From: Macondimonas sp045864775
GTDB taxonomy: Bacteria; Pseudomonadota; Gammaproteobacteria; UBA5335
Direction of reading: 5' to 3'
Length of the DNA stretch: 64,000 nucleotides
Assembly (NCBI GenBank): GCA_045864775.1
Contig: BTVR01000002.1
Span: forward strand, 434,001 to 498,000
Positions 42,631 through 51,346 of this stretch are shown piece by piece. Under the pieces are notes generated by a model, which did not search any database, was not told the DNA's origin, and saw nothing but the letters and a program-made list of their open reading frames with translations. The position numbers and the translations under genes are program-made. The number at the start of each line of letters is the position of its first letter. Positions within the stretch are counted from its first letter, which is position 1.

Positions 42631-43989
42631 ATGCCAGACGCCGAACGTCCAGAAAATCAGGCGAACGCAACGGCCGCCCTGCGGAGCGCCCTTACCGGCG
42701 GGACCTATGAGCAGGCGCGGCGACTGTTGCGTAACCTGCATCCGGCCGAGATCGCGGCCCTGCTCGAGTCCACGCCTTCTCCGGAACGGGAACTGCTCTG
42801 GTCGCTCGTCCCTGCCGAGGACGACGGCGAGGTGTTGCTGCACGTCAACGACGCCGTGCGCGGCGCCCTGATCCGCAACATGGATGCGGCCGAAATCATC
42901 GCTGCGACCGAGCAGCTGGATCTGGACGATCTGGCCGACCTCATCGACGACCTGCCGCGCGCGGTCACGAATCAGATCCTCCAGGCCCTTGATCAGCAGG
43001 AACGTCTCCGCCTCGAGAAAGTCCTCTCCTATGCCCCGGAGAGCGCGGGTGGATTGATGAATCCGGAGGTGGTCACGGTCCGCCCGGACGTCACGCTGGA
43101 TGTCGTCTTGCGCTATCTGCGCCTCAAGGGCGAATTGCCGGATCAAACCGATCAGCTGGTGGTGGTGGACCGGTATGGCCACTATGTGGGCGTGCTGCCC
43201 TTGCAAAGTCTGCTCGTCAGCGACCTGGATGAAACGGTGGCCGATGTCATGGACACGGAAGCCGAGCCCATCCCGGTCGATCAGCCCGCACGCAAGGTCG
43301 CCCGGCGCTTCGCCGACCGCGACCTCCTCTCGGCGGCGGTGGTCAACGACGAGGGCATGGTCCTCGGACGCATCACGATCGACGACGTCGTGGACGTCAT
43401 CCGCGATGAAAGCGAGCATTCGCTGATGAGCCAGGTCGGTCTGGATGAAGAGGAGGACATGTTCGCGCCCGTTCTGCAGAGCTTCCGGCGCCGCACCCTC
43501 TGGCTCGGCATCAACCTGGTCACGGCGTTCATTGCATCCGCCGTGGTCGGCCTGTTCGAGGCCACCCTGCAGGAGGTCGTGGCGCTCGCCGTCCTGATGC
43601 CGATCGTTGCCAGCATGGGCGGTATCGCTGGCAGCCAGACGCAAACCCTGATCATTCGCGGTTTTGCGCAAGGCCGCCTCACGGCCGGCAACACACCGCG
43701 ATTCATCAACAAGGAACTGCTGCTGGGTGTGTTGAACGGTCTGGCCTGGGCGTCTGTAACGGCCCTGCTGGCCTACCTGTGGTTTGGCCGCAGTGATCTC
43801 GCCGGCGTCATCGGACTCGCCATGGTCGTGAATTTGCTGCTCGCCGCCACCAGCGGTATCGCCGTACCCCTGATCATGCGCCGACTCTCGATCGATCCCG
43901 CGCTGGCCGGCCACGTGGTGCTGACGACCGTGACGGACGTCGCGGGGTTCTTCGCGTTTCTGGGCCTGGGGACCGTGCTTTTGCGCTGA
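42631..43989 (+). CDS. mgtE: Magnesium transporter MgtE
   Basis: A 452-residue MgtE Mg2+ channel. It has an N-terminal superhelical domain with repeated LHPAEIAALLES-type helices (about residues 20-130), two CBS domains (about 135-255) that sense cytosolic Mg2+, and a five-helix membrane domain from about residue 285. This contains the conserved VVALAVLMPIVASMGGIAGSQTQTL pore segment, a long stretch quoted here only in part: LMPIVASMGGIAGSQ. A ribosome site GGAGCCAGG precedes the ATG. The 123-nt upstream gap is too short for an M-box riboswitch. Confidence 0.95.
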   Translation: MPDAERPENQANATAALRSALTGGTYEQARRLLRNLHPAEIAALLESTPSPERELLWSLVPAEDDGEVLLHVNDAVRGALIRNMDAAEIIAATEQLDLDDLADLIDDLPRAVTNQILQALDQQERLRLEKVLSYAPESAGGLMNPEVVTVRPDVTLDVVLRYLRLKGELPDQTDQLVVVDRYGHYVGVLPLQSLLVSDLDETVADVMDTEAEPIPVDQPARKVARRFADRDLLSAAVVNDEGMVLGRITIDDVVDVIRDESEHSLMSQVGLDEEEDMFAPVLQSFRRRTLWLGINLVTAFIASAVVGLFEATLQEVVALAVLMPIVASMGGIAGSQTQTLIIRGFAQGRLTAGNTPRFINKELLLGVLNGLAWASVTALLAYLWFGRSDLAGVIGLAMVVNLLLAATSGIAVPLIMRRLSIDPALAGHVVLTTVTDVAGFFAFLGLGTVLLR

Positions 43990-44092
43990 ACGGCACCCAT
44001 GACGGTCGTGATCCGTTCCGAGTGCGCGGTGCGCGCGTTCCTTTGCTAGAATTCGCCACCTTCATTCCGACAGCACTCGGGAAGTCCGCCGC

Positions 44093-45100
44093 ATGCACCA
44101 TGGCATCACCCTGTCCGCGTTCCTCCACAACGAACAGCGCCTTCATGGCCTCAGCCCCGATTTGGCAGGCGTCGTCGAGGACATGGCCCGCGCCATCAAA
44201 CAGATTTCCCATCTGGTCAGCCTCGGGGCGCTGGGCGATGTCCTGGGCAATGCCAATGCCACCAACATTCAGGGCGAAGTCCAGAAGAAGCTGGACGTGC
44301 TGGCCAATGACATCATCCTGCGACACCACGAGCGGTCGGGTCGTGTCGCCGCCATGGCGTCCGAGGAAATGGACTCGATCTACCTGCTGCCGATCGGCGA
44401 GCAGCGTGGCGATTATCTGCTGGTCTTCGATCCGCTGGACGGTTCGACCAACATCGACATCAACCTGTCGATCGGGACGATCTTTTCGGTTCTCCCCTGT
44501 CCACCCGGGGTCAACGAGCCGCGCGAGCCGGATTTCCTCCAGCCCGGCCGCAAGCAGCTCTGTGCGGGCTATGCCGTTTACGGCCAAGCCACCTTGCTGG
44601 TCCTCACCCTGGGCCGCGGCGTCGTGAGCTTCACCCTGGATCGCGCTGTCGGGGAGTTCGTGCTGGCGCAGGAAAACCTGCGCATCGCCGAAGAAGGCCA
44701 CGAGTACGCGATCAACACCTCGAACTGGCGGTTCTGGGACCCTCCAGTACGCCGCTACATCGAGGAATGCCACGCCGGTGCCACGGGCCCGAGAGGCAAG
44801 GATTTCAACATGCGCTGGATGGGCGCAATGGTTGCGGATTGCCATCGCGTCCTGAGTCGCGGTGGCGTCTTTCTCTACCCGCACGACAGCAGGGACCCCA
44901 AGAAACCGGGCAAGCTCCGGCAGATCTACGAGGCCAACCCGATCGCCCTCTTGATGGAACAGGCTGGAGGGGCGGCAAGCACGGGGCGCACGCCCATTCT
45001 TGATACCTTGCCGCAAACCCTGCATCAGCGTATCGCGGTCATCATGGGCGCGCGTGAGGAAGTCCGCCTCATCGAGGCCTACCATGCGCAAAATCCCTGA
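44093..45100 (+). CDS. fbp: Fructose-1,6-bisphosphatase class I
   Basis: A 335-residue class I FBPase, which hydrolyses fructose 1,6-bisphosphate in gluconeogenesis (or the Calvin cycle, if present). Metal-binding motif VFDPLDGSTNIDINLSIGTI is at about residues 117-136. The later GAMVADCHRVLSRGGVFLYP and LLMEQAGGAAS segments are typical substrate-binding regions. A TAGAAT -10-like hexamer is at 44047-44052, with no strong -35. It stands alone between mgtE and the C39-peptidase gene. Confidence 0.96.
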   Translation: MHHGITLSAFLHNEQRLHGLSPDLAGVVEDMARAIKQISHLVSLGALGDVLGNANATNIQGEVQKKLDVLANDIILRHHERSGRVAAMASEEMDSIYLLPIGEQRGDYLLVFDPLDGSTNIDINLSIGTIFSVLPCPPGVNEPREPDFLQPGRKQLCAGYAVYGQATLLVLTLGRGVVSFTLDRAVGEFVLAQENLRIAEEGHEYAINTSNWRFWDPPVRRYIEECHAGATGPRGKDFNMRWMGAMVADCHRVLSRGGVFLYPHDSRDPKKPGKLRQIYEANPIALLMEQAGGAASTGRTPILDTLPQTLHQRIAVIMGAREEVRLIEAYHAQNP

Positions 45101-45123
45101 CCTCGGGCCCGTCACGGCTCGGC

Positions 45124-45152
45124 TTGAGTCTGCCGAAAAGCTCGCCTAGAAT
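45124..45152 (+). promoter_or_regulatory. Sigma-70 promoter for the C39-peptidase / barrel gene pair
   Basis: TTGAGT (45124-45129), a 17-nt spacer, and TAGAAT (45147-45152). Expected transcription start is near 45159, leaving a leader of about 95 nt before the ATG at 45254. Confidence 0.6.
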
Positions 45153-45253
45153 GGCACCGCCTCCATGCGTTGGGCGTCGCAAGCGTGCTGCCAAGACAGC
45201 CACTGATCGCGTCTTCGCACGACTGGATCCGTCCCGACAAGCAAGGAAACGCC

Positions 45254-45985
45254 ATGCGTGCACGATTGTCCAGCCTCGCCCTGTTGGGCCTTCTGGTCCT
45301 CCCCCCTTCCGGTCATGCAGCGCCTGGCCAAATCGACGTCCCGATTCTGGGACCCAACGGCCCTTCGCGCGAGCACATCGGGGTGGTCTCCTGGAACGCC
45401 GCCAAGAACCAGAACGTCGTGCGGCAACAATATGATTTCAGTTGCGGCTCGGCCTCGCTCACGACCTTGCTGCAGGAATACATCGGACTCAGCGTCACCG
45501 AAACCGACGCGATGAACGGCATGCTGCGTTATGGGGAAACCCAGAAAATCATCGAGCGACGCGGCTTTTCATTGCTGGACATGAAGCGCTACGCCGCGCA
45601 GATCGGCTATCGCAGCGCGGGTTTCAAGGCGGCCTTTTCGGATCTCGAAACGCTGGAGCATCCGGGAATCGTCCCCATTAAATACGGGGGATTCGATCAC
45701 TTCGTGGTGTTGAAATCCATACACGCCGGCCATGTGCTCATTGCCGACCCTGCGCTCGGCAATTTCACCATGACCACATCCCAGTTCAAGAAGTTCTGGG
45801 AGCCGCAGGTGATTTTCATCGTCTATCCCAAGGCCGGCGAGGAACGCGATGCCGGATTTGCCCTTTCCGACAGTGATCTGAGCTTCATCGGCGAGGATCG
45901 CATCCGGCGCACGGCGCTGCTTGAGATTCCGGGCTTCTGGTCCGCATTGCAACCCACCAATTTCAGATCGATCGGCATTCGCTGA
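45254..45985 (+). CDS. Exported C39-family peptidase-like protein (FapD-like)
   Basis: A 243-residue papain-like C39 peptidase domain behind a signal peptide (ARLSSLALLGLLVLPPSGHA). Catalytic residues are present: Gln58/59 and Cys64 in QQYDFSCGSASL, His149 in GGFDHFVVL, and Asp165 in ADPALGN. C39 domains usually sit on ABC bacteriocin exporters; free periplasmic versions include FapD of the functional-amyloid (fap) operon, which processes or handles the amyloid subunit. The next gene encodes a FapF-like barrel, supporting that comparison. The ATG at 45254 has an AAGGAAA ribosome site. A C-terminal extension of ~60 residues is unassigned. Exact substrate unknown. Confidence 0.8.
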   Translation: MRARLSSLALLGLLVLPPSGHAAPGQIDVPILGPNGPSREHIGVVSWNAAKNQNVVRQQYDFSCGSASLTTLLQEYIGLSVTETDAMNGMLRYGETQKIIERRGFSLLDMKRYAAQIGYRSAGFKAAFSDLETLEHPGIVPIKYGGFDHFVVLKSIHAGHVLIADPALGNFTMTTSQFKKFWEPQVIFIVYPKAGEERDAGFALSDSDLSFIGEDRIRRTALLEIPGFWSALQPTNFRSIGIR

Positions 45986-46050
45986 GAACGCGGATGACTT
46001 GTCGTGAGTGCTTTCGGTGGCCCTTTTGTTTGCTCATTGACGGAAATACC

Positions 46051-47190
46051 ATGACCTCAACCTCGGCATCCTCGTTGAAATCCGTAAAAAGACCTCTGGG
46101 TCAACTGATTTTCGTATCCATGACGGCCTTGACCCTGGTCGCGACCACCATCCCTGCGGCGTGGGCACAAACTGCCGAAGAGGCCTCTCCCGCGGAACAG
46201 GAAAAAGCTCGCGAAGCGCTGCGACAGAAAGAATCCGATCCCAGCAAGGAAGAGAATCTGGAACAGATTCTCAACAAGACCCAGCAAGACTATTCGCTGG
46301 TGAAGCAGGGCTGGTGGGACATCTTCCTCAACATCGACTACACCTACTTCGGCGATGCTCGTTCCCAGGACGCCCTGATTCTCGAACAGACGCGCGGCGG
46401 ACGTAATCAGCCGGCATCCTTGCAGGTCTTGGATTTCCGGCCCATCGACGTGGTTCAGGATGCGCAACATACCCTGACGCCCCGGCTGACGGTCGATTAC
46501 GGCCTGCTCGACAACCTGAGCCTGGGCTTCGCGCTACCCGTCGTTGGCAAGTACGACAATGTGGACGATGTCAGCGAATTCGATATCGGGGACGTATCCA
46601 TGCGACTGCGCTGGCAGCCGTTCAGCGCCATGCCGGGTGACGCCCGATGGACACTGCTGGGTGAAGTCACCGCCCCCACCGGTTCCAGCCCCTTCGAAAC
46701 CGAACTGGGCGAGGAACTCGGCACGGGTGAAGGCTATTACTCCGCCAGCCTGGGTGTAAACGTCTCCAAGGTGATCGACCCGGTGGTGGCGTTCGGTTCG
46801 TTCAGCCTCATCCAAGGCTTCAAGGAAGACGGCCTGGATCAGGTGCGCCAGACGGTAGACGGTCAACCGCTGATTCTGACGGAAGTCGAACCCGGCCTTC
46901 AGGCGCAACTCGGTCTCGGCGTGGCGTTCGCGCTGTCATACGACGTGTCCATGACCTTCCAGTATCAGCTCGGGTATGCGCAGGAAACCGATCTGAAGTT
47001 CGCCAACGGACTGGCTGCGTCCAGCCTCGATCAGACGATCGGCGTATTCAACCTCACGACAGGTTTTCGTCTGAGCCCGGACCGCGTCTTGAACGTGTCG
47101 GTCGGCTTCGGCAATACCGACGCCTCCCCGGATGTCTTCCTGGGCGTCAGCCTGCCGTTTACGGTGGAAAAACTGTCTGATTTGATCTGA
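46051..47190 (+). CDS. Outer-membrane beta-barrel with N-terminal coiled coil (FapF-like)
   Basis: A 379-residue outer-membrane protein. Signal peptide ends near residue 39 (TIPAAWA before QTAEE). Residues about 44-85 are a charged helix with coiled-coil character (EQEKAREALRQKESDPSKEE). The rest is made of alternating amphipathic strands (LTPRLTVDYGLLDNLSLGFA, TVDYGL and VSMTFQYQLGYAQET types), ending in a beta-signal-like aromatic-poor strand. FapF has a helical plug followed by a 12-strand barrel, the same layout. It could also be a member of the broad phenol-degradation-MetA-like barrel family. It is 65 nt downstream of the C39 gene and is followed by a strong terminator. Confidence 0.7.
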   Translation: MTSTSASSLKSVKRPLGQLIFVSMTALTLVATTIPAAWAQTAEEASPAEQEKAREALRQKESDPSKEENLEQILNKTQQDYSLVKQGWWDIFLNIDYTYFGDARSQDALILEQTRGGRNQPASLQVLDFRPIDVVQDAQHTLTPRLTVDYGLLDNLSLGFALPVVGKYDNVDDVSEFDIGDVSMRLRWQPFSAMPGDARWTLLGEVTAPTGSSPFETELGEELGTGEGYYSASLGVNVSKVIDPVVAFGSFSLIQGFKEDGLDQVRQTVDGQPLILTEVEPGLQAQLGLGVAFALSYDVSMTFQYQLGYAQETDLKFANGLAASSLDQTIGVFNLTTGFRLSPDRVLNVSVGFGNTDASPDVFLGVSLPFTVEKLSDLI

Positions 47191-47218
47191 TACCGACGAA
47201 TCGGCCAACATCGCACAG

Positions 47219-47251
47219 AGCGGGCTCACCAAAGGTGAGTCCGCTTTTTTT
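47219..47251 (+). terminator. Rho-independent terminator of the C39/barrel pair
   Basis: A 12-bp stem (47219-47230 with 47234-47245, one G/C-T mismatch zone) around an AAA loop, followed by six T residues. It lies 28 nt after the barrel gene and abuts the stop of the convergent PilT-like ATPase. Confidence 0.85.
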
Positions 47252-48308
47252 ATGAGGAAAAGTTGATTTTCGCCTCGAGGTTGGGCTGAGAATCGGCATG
47301 CGCCAACGCCTCATCCTTATCGATCAGGTCACCTCGATACAATCGATAGAGCACCGAGTCCATGTCCTGCATCCCGCGGACCTTGCTGTCCTCCATCGCC
47401 GGCTTGATCTTGTCGAACTGCCCTTTTGCAATCAGTTCGGCAAGGTAGGGCGTGTTGATCATGATCTCCACCGCAGGCAGCCGATGGCCGTCACGGCCCA
47501 TCACCAGCCGCTGCGAAACGATTGCCTTCAAGTAGAGCGACAGATCCAGAAACAATTGCGCGTGCTGAGCCGGTGGATAGAGATTGGCGATGCGATCAAG
47601 CGCCTGCGGTGCGTTGTTGGCGTGCAGCGTGGCCAAGACAAGATGCCCCGTTCCGGCAAGTTCCACGGTCGCCGCCAGCGTATCACCGTCGCGAACCTCC
47701 CCGACCATGATGACATCTGGTGCCGCGCGCAACGCGCTTTTCAGCGCTGCAGTATAGGACACGGCATCGACGCCGAGTTCACGCTGATTGACGACCGATT
47801 TGCGGCTCTCGAGGTAGAACTCGACCGGGTCCTCGATGGTCAGAATATGGCCCGAGACGTGCTCGTTGCGATGTTGCAGCATCGCAGCCATCGTCGTCGA
47901 CTTTCCGCATCCCGTCGATCCGACGACAAGTACCAGGCCTTGCCGATGCAGCGCGAGATCCTGAAGAATCAACGGCAAACCCAGGTCACGAATTCGTGGC
48001 AGTGCGGGTTGTACGTAGCGCACCACCAGCGCGACTTCTCCGCGCTGACGAAAAGCCGTCAGACGAAACCGGCCCACGTCCGGCATGATGTACGAATAGT
48101 CCACCTGCAACTGGGCCTTGAAGAGACTTCGTTCACGCTCGTCAAAGGTTTCATCGACGGCGTCAGCCACCTGCTCGGCCGACAACGGCATCTTGCCAAT
48201 CGAGCGATTGCGCCCCTCGAGACGCAACTGCGGCAACGAGCCCGGACTCAGGTAAAGATCCGAGGCCCGCTGGGCAACCATCATTTCCAGAAAGGGCTTG
48301 AGCAGCAT
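47250..48308 (-). CDS. Third PilT/PilU-family retraction ATPase
   Basis: A 352-residue hexameric secretion-ATPase-superfamily protein. Walker A VVGSTGCGKSTTMAAML is near residues 129-145, the Asp box ILTIEDPVEF, Walker B VIMVGEVRDGDT and the His box LATLHANNAPQALDRI. It is closer to PilU than PilT in overall pattern (RASDLYLSPGS start, MDSVLYRLY C terminus). It sits 24 nt downstream of pilU. Three such genes in a row is unusual; two is the norm. It may provide extra retraction force or act on a different pilus. Start is the ATG at 48308. Confidence 0.88.
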   Translation of the reverse strand: MLLKPFLEMMVAQRASDLYLSPGSLPQLRLEGRNRSIGKMPLSAEQVADAVDETFDERERSLFKAQLQVDYSYIMPDVGRFRLTAFRQRGEVALVVRYVQPALPRIRDLGLPLILQDLALHRQGLVLVVGSTGCGKSTTMAAMLQHRNEHVSGHILTIEDPVEFYLESRKSVVNQRELGVDAVSYTAALKSALRAAPDVIMVGEVRDGDTLAATVELAGTGHLVLATLHANNAPQALDRIANLYPPAQHAQLFLDLSLYLKAIVSQRLVMGRDGHRLPAVEIMINTPYLAELIAKGQFDKIKPAMEDSKVRGMQDMDSVLYRLYRGDLIDKDEALAHADSQPNLEAKINFSS

Positions 48309-48332
48309 GGCAGCGTCATCCTCTCCAGATCT

Positions 48333-49469
48333 CTATCCCAAGGGTTCCATCATGGAAAGCCGCTCGTCGTCCCGACGGGCGGCCTTGGCGCTTTCGAGCT
48401 TGATCCTGAGGCGCAGCTCGTTTTTTGAATCCGCGTTGCGCAACGCTTCTTCGTAACTGATCTGATCCTGCTCATACAGCTCAAAGAGATACTGATCGAA
48501 GGTGCACATGCCCTGCGCGGTCGATTTGGCCATCACTTCCTTGATTTGATGTACGGCGCCCTTGAAGATCAGATCGGACACCAGGGGCGTGCCGAGCATG
48601 ATCTCGAACGCCGCGACGCGTCCGGATCCGCTCACGTGCGGAATCAATCGCTGGGAGATGATCGCGCGCAGGTTCAGCGAAAGGTCCATCAACACCTGTT
48701 CGCGCTTCTCCAGTGGGAAGAGATTGATGATGCGATCCAGCGCCTGATTGGCGCTGTTGGCGTGCAGTGTGCAAAGACAGAGATGACCTGTTTCGGCAAA
48801 TTGCACCGCGTATTCCATGGTTTCCCGGTCGCGCACCTCGCCGATCAGGATGACGTCGGGCGCCTGACGCAAGGTGTTCTTGAGCGCGACGCCCCAGTTC
48901 TGCGTATCCACGCCGACCTCGCGCTGAGTCACGATGCTGTTCATGTGCGGATGCACGAATTCGACTGGATCCTCGATGGTGATGATGTGCCCTTGGGCAT
49001 GCGCGTTGCGATGACCCACCAGGGCCGCAAGCGTCGTCGACTTGCCCGACCCGGTTGCGCCCACCATGATCGCCAGGCCCCGCTTCGACATCACGACTTC
49101 TTTCAACACTTCCGGTAGTGCCAGGGAATCGAAATCCGGAATCTCGGTCTTGATCGTGCGCAGCACGAGCGCGACTTTCCCTTGCTGGACCAGAGCGCTG
49201 ACCCGGAATCGCCCGATCCCTCGGGGCGCGATTGCGAAGTTGCACTCGTTGGTCGACTCGAACTCGCGAGCCTGACGGTCGTTCATGATCGCCCGCGCGA
49301 TGGTGGCCGTATGCTCCGCAATGAAAGGCTTTTCGGCCACCGGATTCATGGCTCCGTCGATCTTGATGGCGGGCGGAAACCCGGCCGTGATGAACAGATC
49401 GGATCCGCCACGTCGCACCAACACCCGCAGCAAGTCGTGCATGATGCGTACGGCCTGATCACGGTCCAT
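48333..49469 (-). CDS. pilU: Type IV pilus retraction ATPase PilU
   Basis: A 378-residue PilT paralogue that helps retract type IV pili. Walker A IMVGATGSGKSTTLAAL is near residues 127-143, Asp box HIITIEDPVEFVHP, Walker B VILIGEVRDRETM and His box CTLHANSANQALDRI. Its C terminus has FDQYLFELYEQDQISYEEAL, typical of PilU, plus a charged tail. It lies 12 nt downstream of pilT and upstream of a further paralogue. No other pil genes are here, so the pilus itself is encoded elsewhere. Confidence 0.94.
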   Translation of the reverse strand: MDRDQAVRIMHDLLRVLVRRGGSDLFITAGFPPAIKIDGAMNPVAEKPFIAEHTATIARAIMNDRQAREFESTNECNFAIAPRGIGRFRVSALVQQGKVALVLRTIKTEIPDFDSLALPEVLKEVVMSKRGLAIMVGATGSGKSTTLAALVGHRNAHAQGHIITIEDPVEFVHPHMNSIVTQREVGVDTQNWGVALKNTLRQAPDVILIGEVRDRETMEYAVQFAETGHLCLCTLHANSANQALDRIINLFPLEKREQVLMDLSLNLRAIISQRLIPHVSGSGRVAAFEIMLGTPLVSDLIFKGAVHQIKEVMAKSTAQGMCTFDQYLFELYEQDQISYEEALRNADSKNELRLRIKLESAKAARRDDERLSMMEPLG

Positions 49470-49481
49470 TGCCCGTCCTCC

Positions 49482-50516
49482 TCAGAAATTCTCTTTGTGC
49501 GCCGCCTTGACCCGGGCGATTTCCTTGGCAATCATGTTTTTCTTGACCAGGTCCTGCAGACACTGATCCAGCGTCTGCATGCCGTATTGCTGACCGGTCT
49601 GAATCGAGGAGTACATCTGCGCGATCTTGTTTTCCCGGATCAGGTTCCGAATCGCCGGCGTACCGATCATGATCTCGTGCGCCGCAATGCGTCCTCCCGC
49701 CTTTCTCTTCAGAAGCGTTTGGGAAATGACTGCCTGCAAGGACTCGGACAGCATGGCGCGCACCATGTCCTTTTCCGCCGCCGGAAAGACATCGACGATG
49801 CGGTCGATGGTCTTGGCCGCAGAACTGGTGTGCAGGGTTCCGAACACCATGTGTCCCGTCTCCGCTGCCGTCAGCGCCAGGCGAATGGTTTCGAGGTCGC
49901 GCATTTCTCCCACCAGAATGACGTCGGGGTCTTCACGCAGAGCCGAACGCAAAGCCTCGGCGAAGCCATGGGTGTCCCGCTTGAGTTCGCGCTGATTGAC
50001 GAGGCAACGCTTGCTCGCGTGCACGAATTCAATCGGATCCTCGATCGTGAGAATGTGCCCGGCCTCGTTGTCGTTGACGTAGTCGATCATTGCGGCCAAG
50101 GTAGTGGACTTGCCGGATCCGGTCGGGCCGGTGACCAGCACGATGCCGCGGGGCTTGAGCGCGAGATCCTTGAAAATCCCGGGACAGGCAAGCTGCTCCA
50201 GCGTCAGGATCTTTTCGGGAATGGTTCGAAATACCGCCGCCGGCCCGCGGTTCTGGTTGAAGGCGTTGACCCGAAAGCGGGCCAAGCCACCAATGGCAAA
50301 GGAGAAGTCGGTCTCGAAGTGCTCCTCGTATTCCTTGCGCTGGCGGTCGTTCATAATGTCGTAGATGAGGTCGTGGGTCTGCTTGGCCTCCATGGGCGGC
50401 AGATTGATCCGACGAATGTCCCCGTCCACGCGAATCATCGGTGGCAGCCCCGCAGAAAGATGCAGATCCGATGCACCGTTTTTCACCGAAAATGACAGCA
50501 ACTGCGCGATATCCAT
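49482..50516 (-). CDS. pilT: Type IV pilus retraction motor ATPase PilT
   Basis: A 344-residue motor ATPase for pilus retraction and twitching. It begins MDIAQLLSFSVKNGASDLHL with the GLPPMIRVDG segment. Walker A LVTGPTGSGKSTTLAAMI is near residues 132-149, Asp box LTIEDPIEFVH, Walker B VILVGEMRDLET, His box VFGTLHTSSAAKTIDRI, and the PilT-specific C-terminal AIRNLIRENK motif is present. It is divergent from yggS with just 17 nt between start codons, so regulatory sites for both must overlap the genes. Confidence 0.97.
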   Translation of the reverse strand: MDIAQLLSFSVKNGASDLHLSAGLPPMIRVDGDIRRINLPPMEAKQTHDLIYDIMNDRQRKEYEEHFETDFSFAIGGLARFRVNAFNQNRGPAAVFRTIPEKILTLEQLACPGIFKDLALKPRGIVLVTGPTGSGKSTTLAAMIDYVNDNEAGHILTIEDPIEFVHASKRCLVNQRELKRDTHGFAEALRSALREDPDVILVGEMRDLETIRLALTAAETGHMVFGTLHTSSAAKTIDRIVDVFPAAEKDMVRAMLSESLQAVISQTLLKRKAGGRIAAHEIMIGTPAIRNLIRENKIAQMYSSIQTGQQYGMQTLDQCLQDLVKKNMIAKEIARVKAAHKENF

Positions 50517-50533
50517 CGCCCGCCTCGAACGAC

Positions 50534-51268
50534 ATGACCGACTCTGGATTTAACGACCAATCGCACCGCCGGCTTGAGGCCTCGCGCCGCGCGGATGCCT
50601 ATCGGACCGTTGTGCATCGGCTCGAAGCGGCAGCGAAGCAGGCCGGCCGCCGGCCCGCCGACATCCTGTTACTCGCCGTTTCCAAAGGCCAGCCCGCCGC
50701 CGCCATCGAGGAGCTGTCAGGGCTGGGTCAGCGTGATTTCGGCGAGAGCTATCTGCAGGAAGCGCTGCCCAAGATTGCCCACTTGGGCGATCAGCGGCTG
50801 ATCTGGCATTTCATCGGCCCCCTGCAGTCGAACAAGTGCCGCGACGTGGCCGCCCGGTTCGACTGGGTCCACAGCGTGGATCGGCCGCAAGCGGCCGACC
50901 GCCTCGACCGGCTACGCCCCGCCCATCTACCGCCACTCCAGGTCTGCCTGCAGGTCAAATTGAGCCCGGAGACCCAAAAATCCGGCGCTGAACCCGACGA
51001 CCTATTGACCTTGGCGCGGCATGTGAGTCTGCGACCCCGGCTCCGCCTGCGCGGTCTCATGACCATCCCGGAACCATCGCCAGACTCGGCTGTGCAACGC
51101 GCAAACTATGCGCGGCTCACGGCGTTGTTTCGCATGCTGCGAGCGGCCGGCCACGACCTGGACACGCTGTCGATGGGAATGTCGGACGATCTGGAAGCCG
51201 CCATCCTCGAAGGCAGCACGCTGGTACGGGTGGGCCGCGCACTGTTTGGCGCTCGAACCGCCCGCTAA
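50534..51268 (+). CDS. yggS: YggS-family pyridoxal-phosphate homeostasis protein
   Basis: A 244-residue PLP-binding alanine-racemase-like barrel that buffers pyridoxal phosphate. The lysine for PLP is in LLLAVSKGQPAAAI (about residue 47). Conserved FGESYLQEALPK, WHFIGPLQSNK and the phosphate-binding SMGMSDDLEAAILEGSTLVRVG follow. The ATG at 50534 was chosen over an upstream in-frame start that would lie inside pilT. It begins the yggS-proC-yggT-yggU run, next to pilT as in Pseudomonas. Confidence 0.95.
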   Translation: MTDSGFNDQSHRRLEASRRADAYRTVVHRLEAAAKQAGRRPADILLLAVSKGQPAAAIEELSGLGQRDFGESYLQEALPKIAHLGDQRLIWHFIGPLQSNKCRDVAARFDWVHSVDRPQAADRLDRLRPAHLPPLQVCLQVKLSPETQKSGAEPDDLLTLARHVSLRPRLRLRGLMTIPEPSPDSAVQRANYARLTALFRMLRAAGHDLDTLSMGMSDDLEAAILEGSTLVRVGRALFGARTAR

Positions 51269-51346
51269 CACGCGGCTGTCCGGACTTGCACCCCCGGTTG
51301 TGGATGCCGATCATAGGGGCCCATCCTGCGGAGCACACCGAATTCC

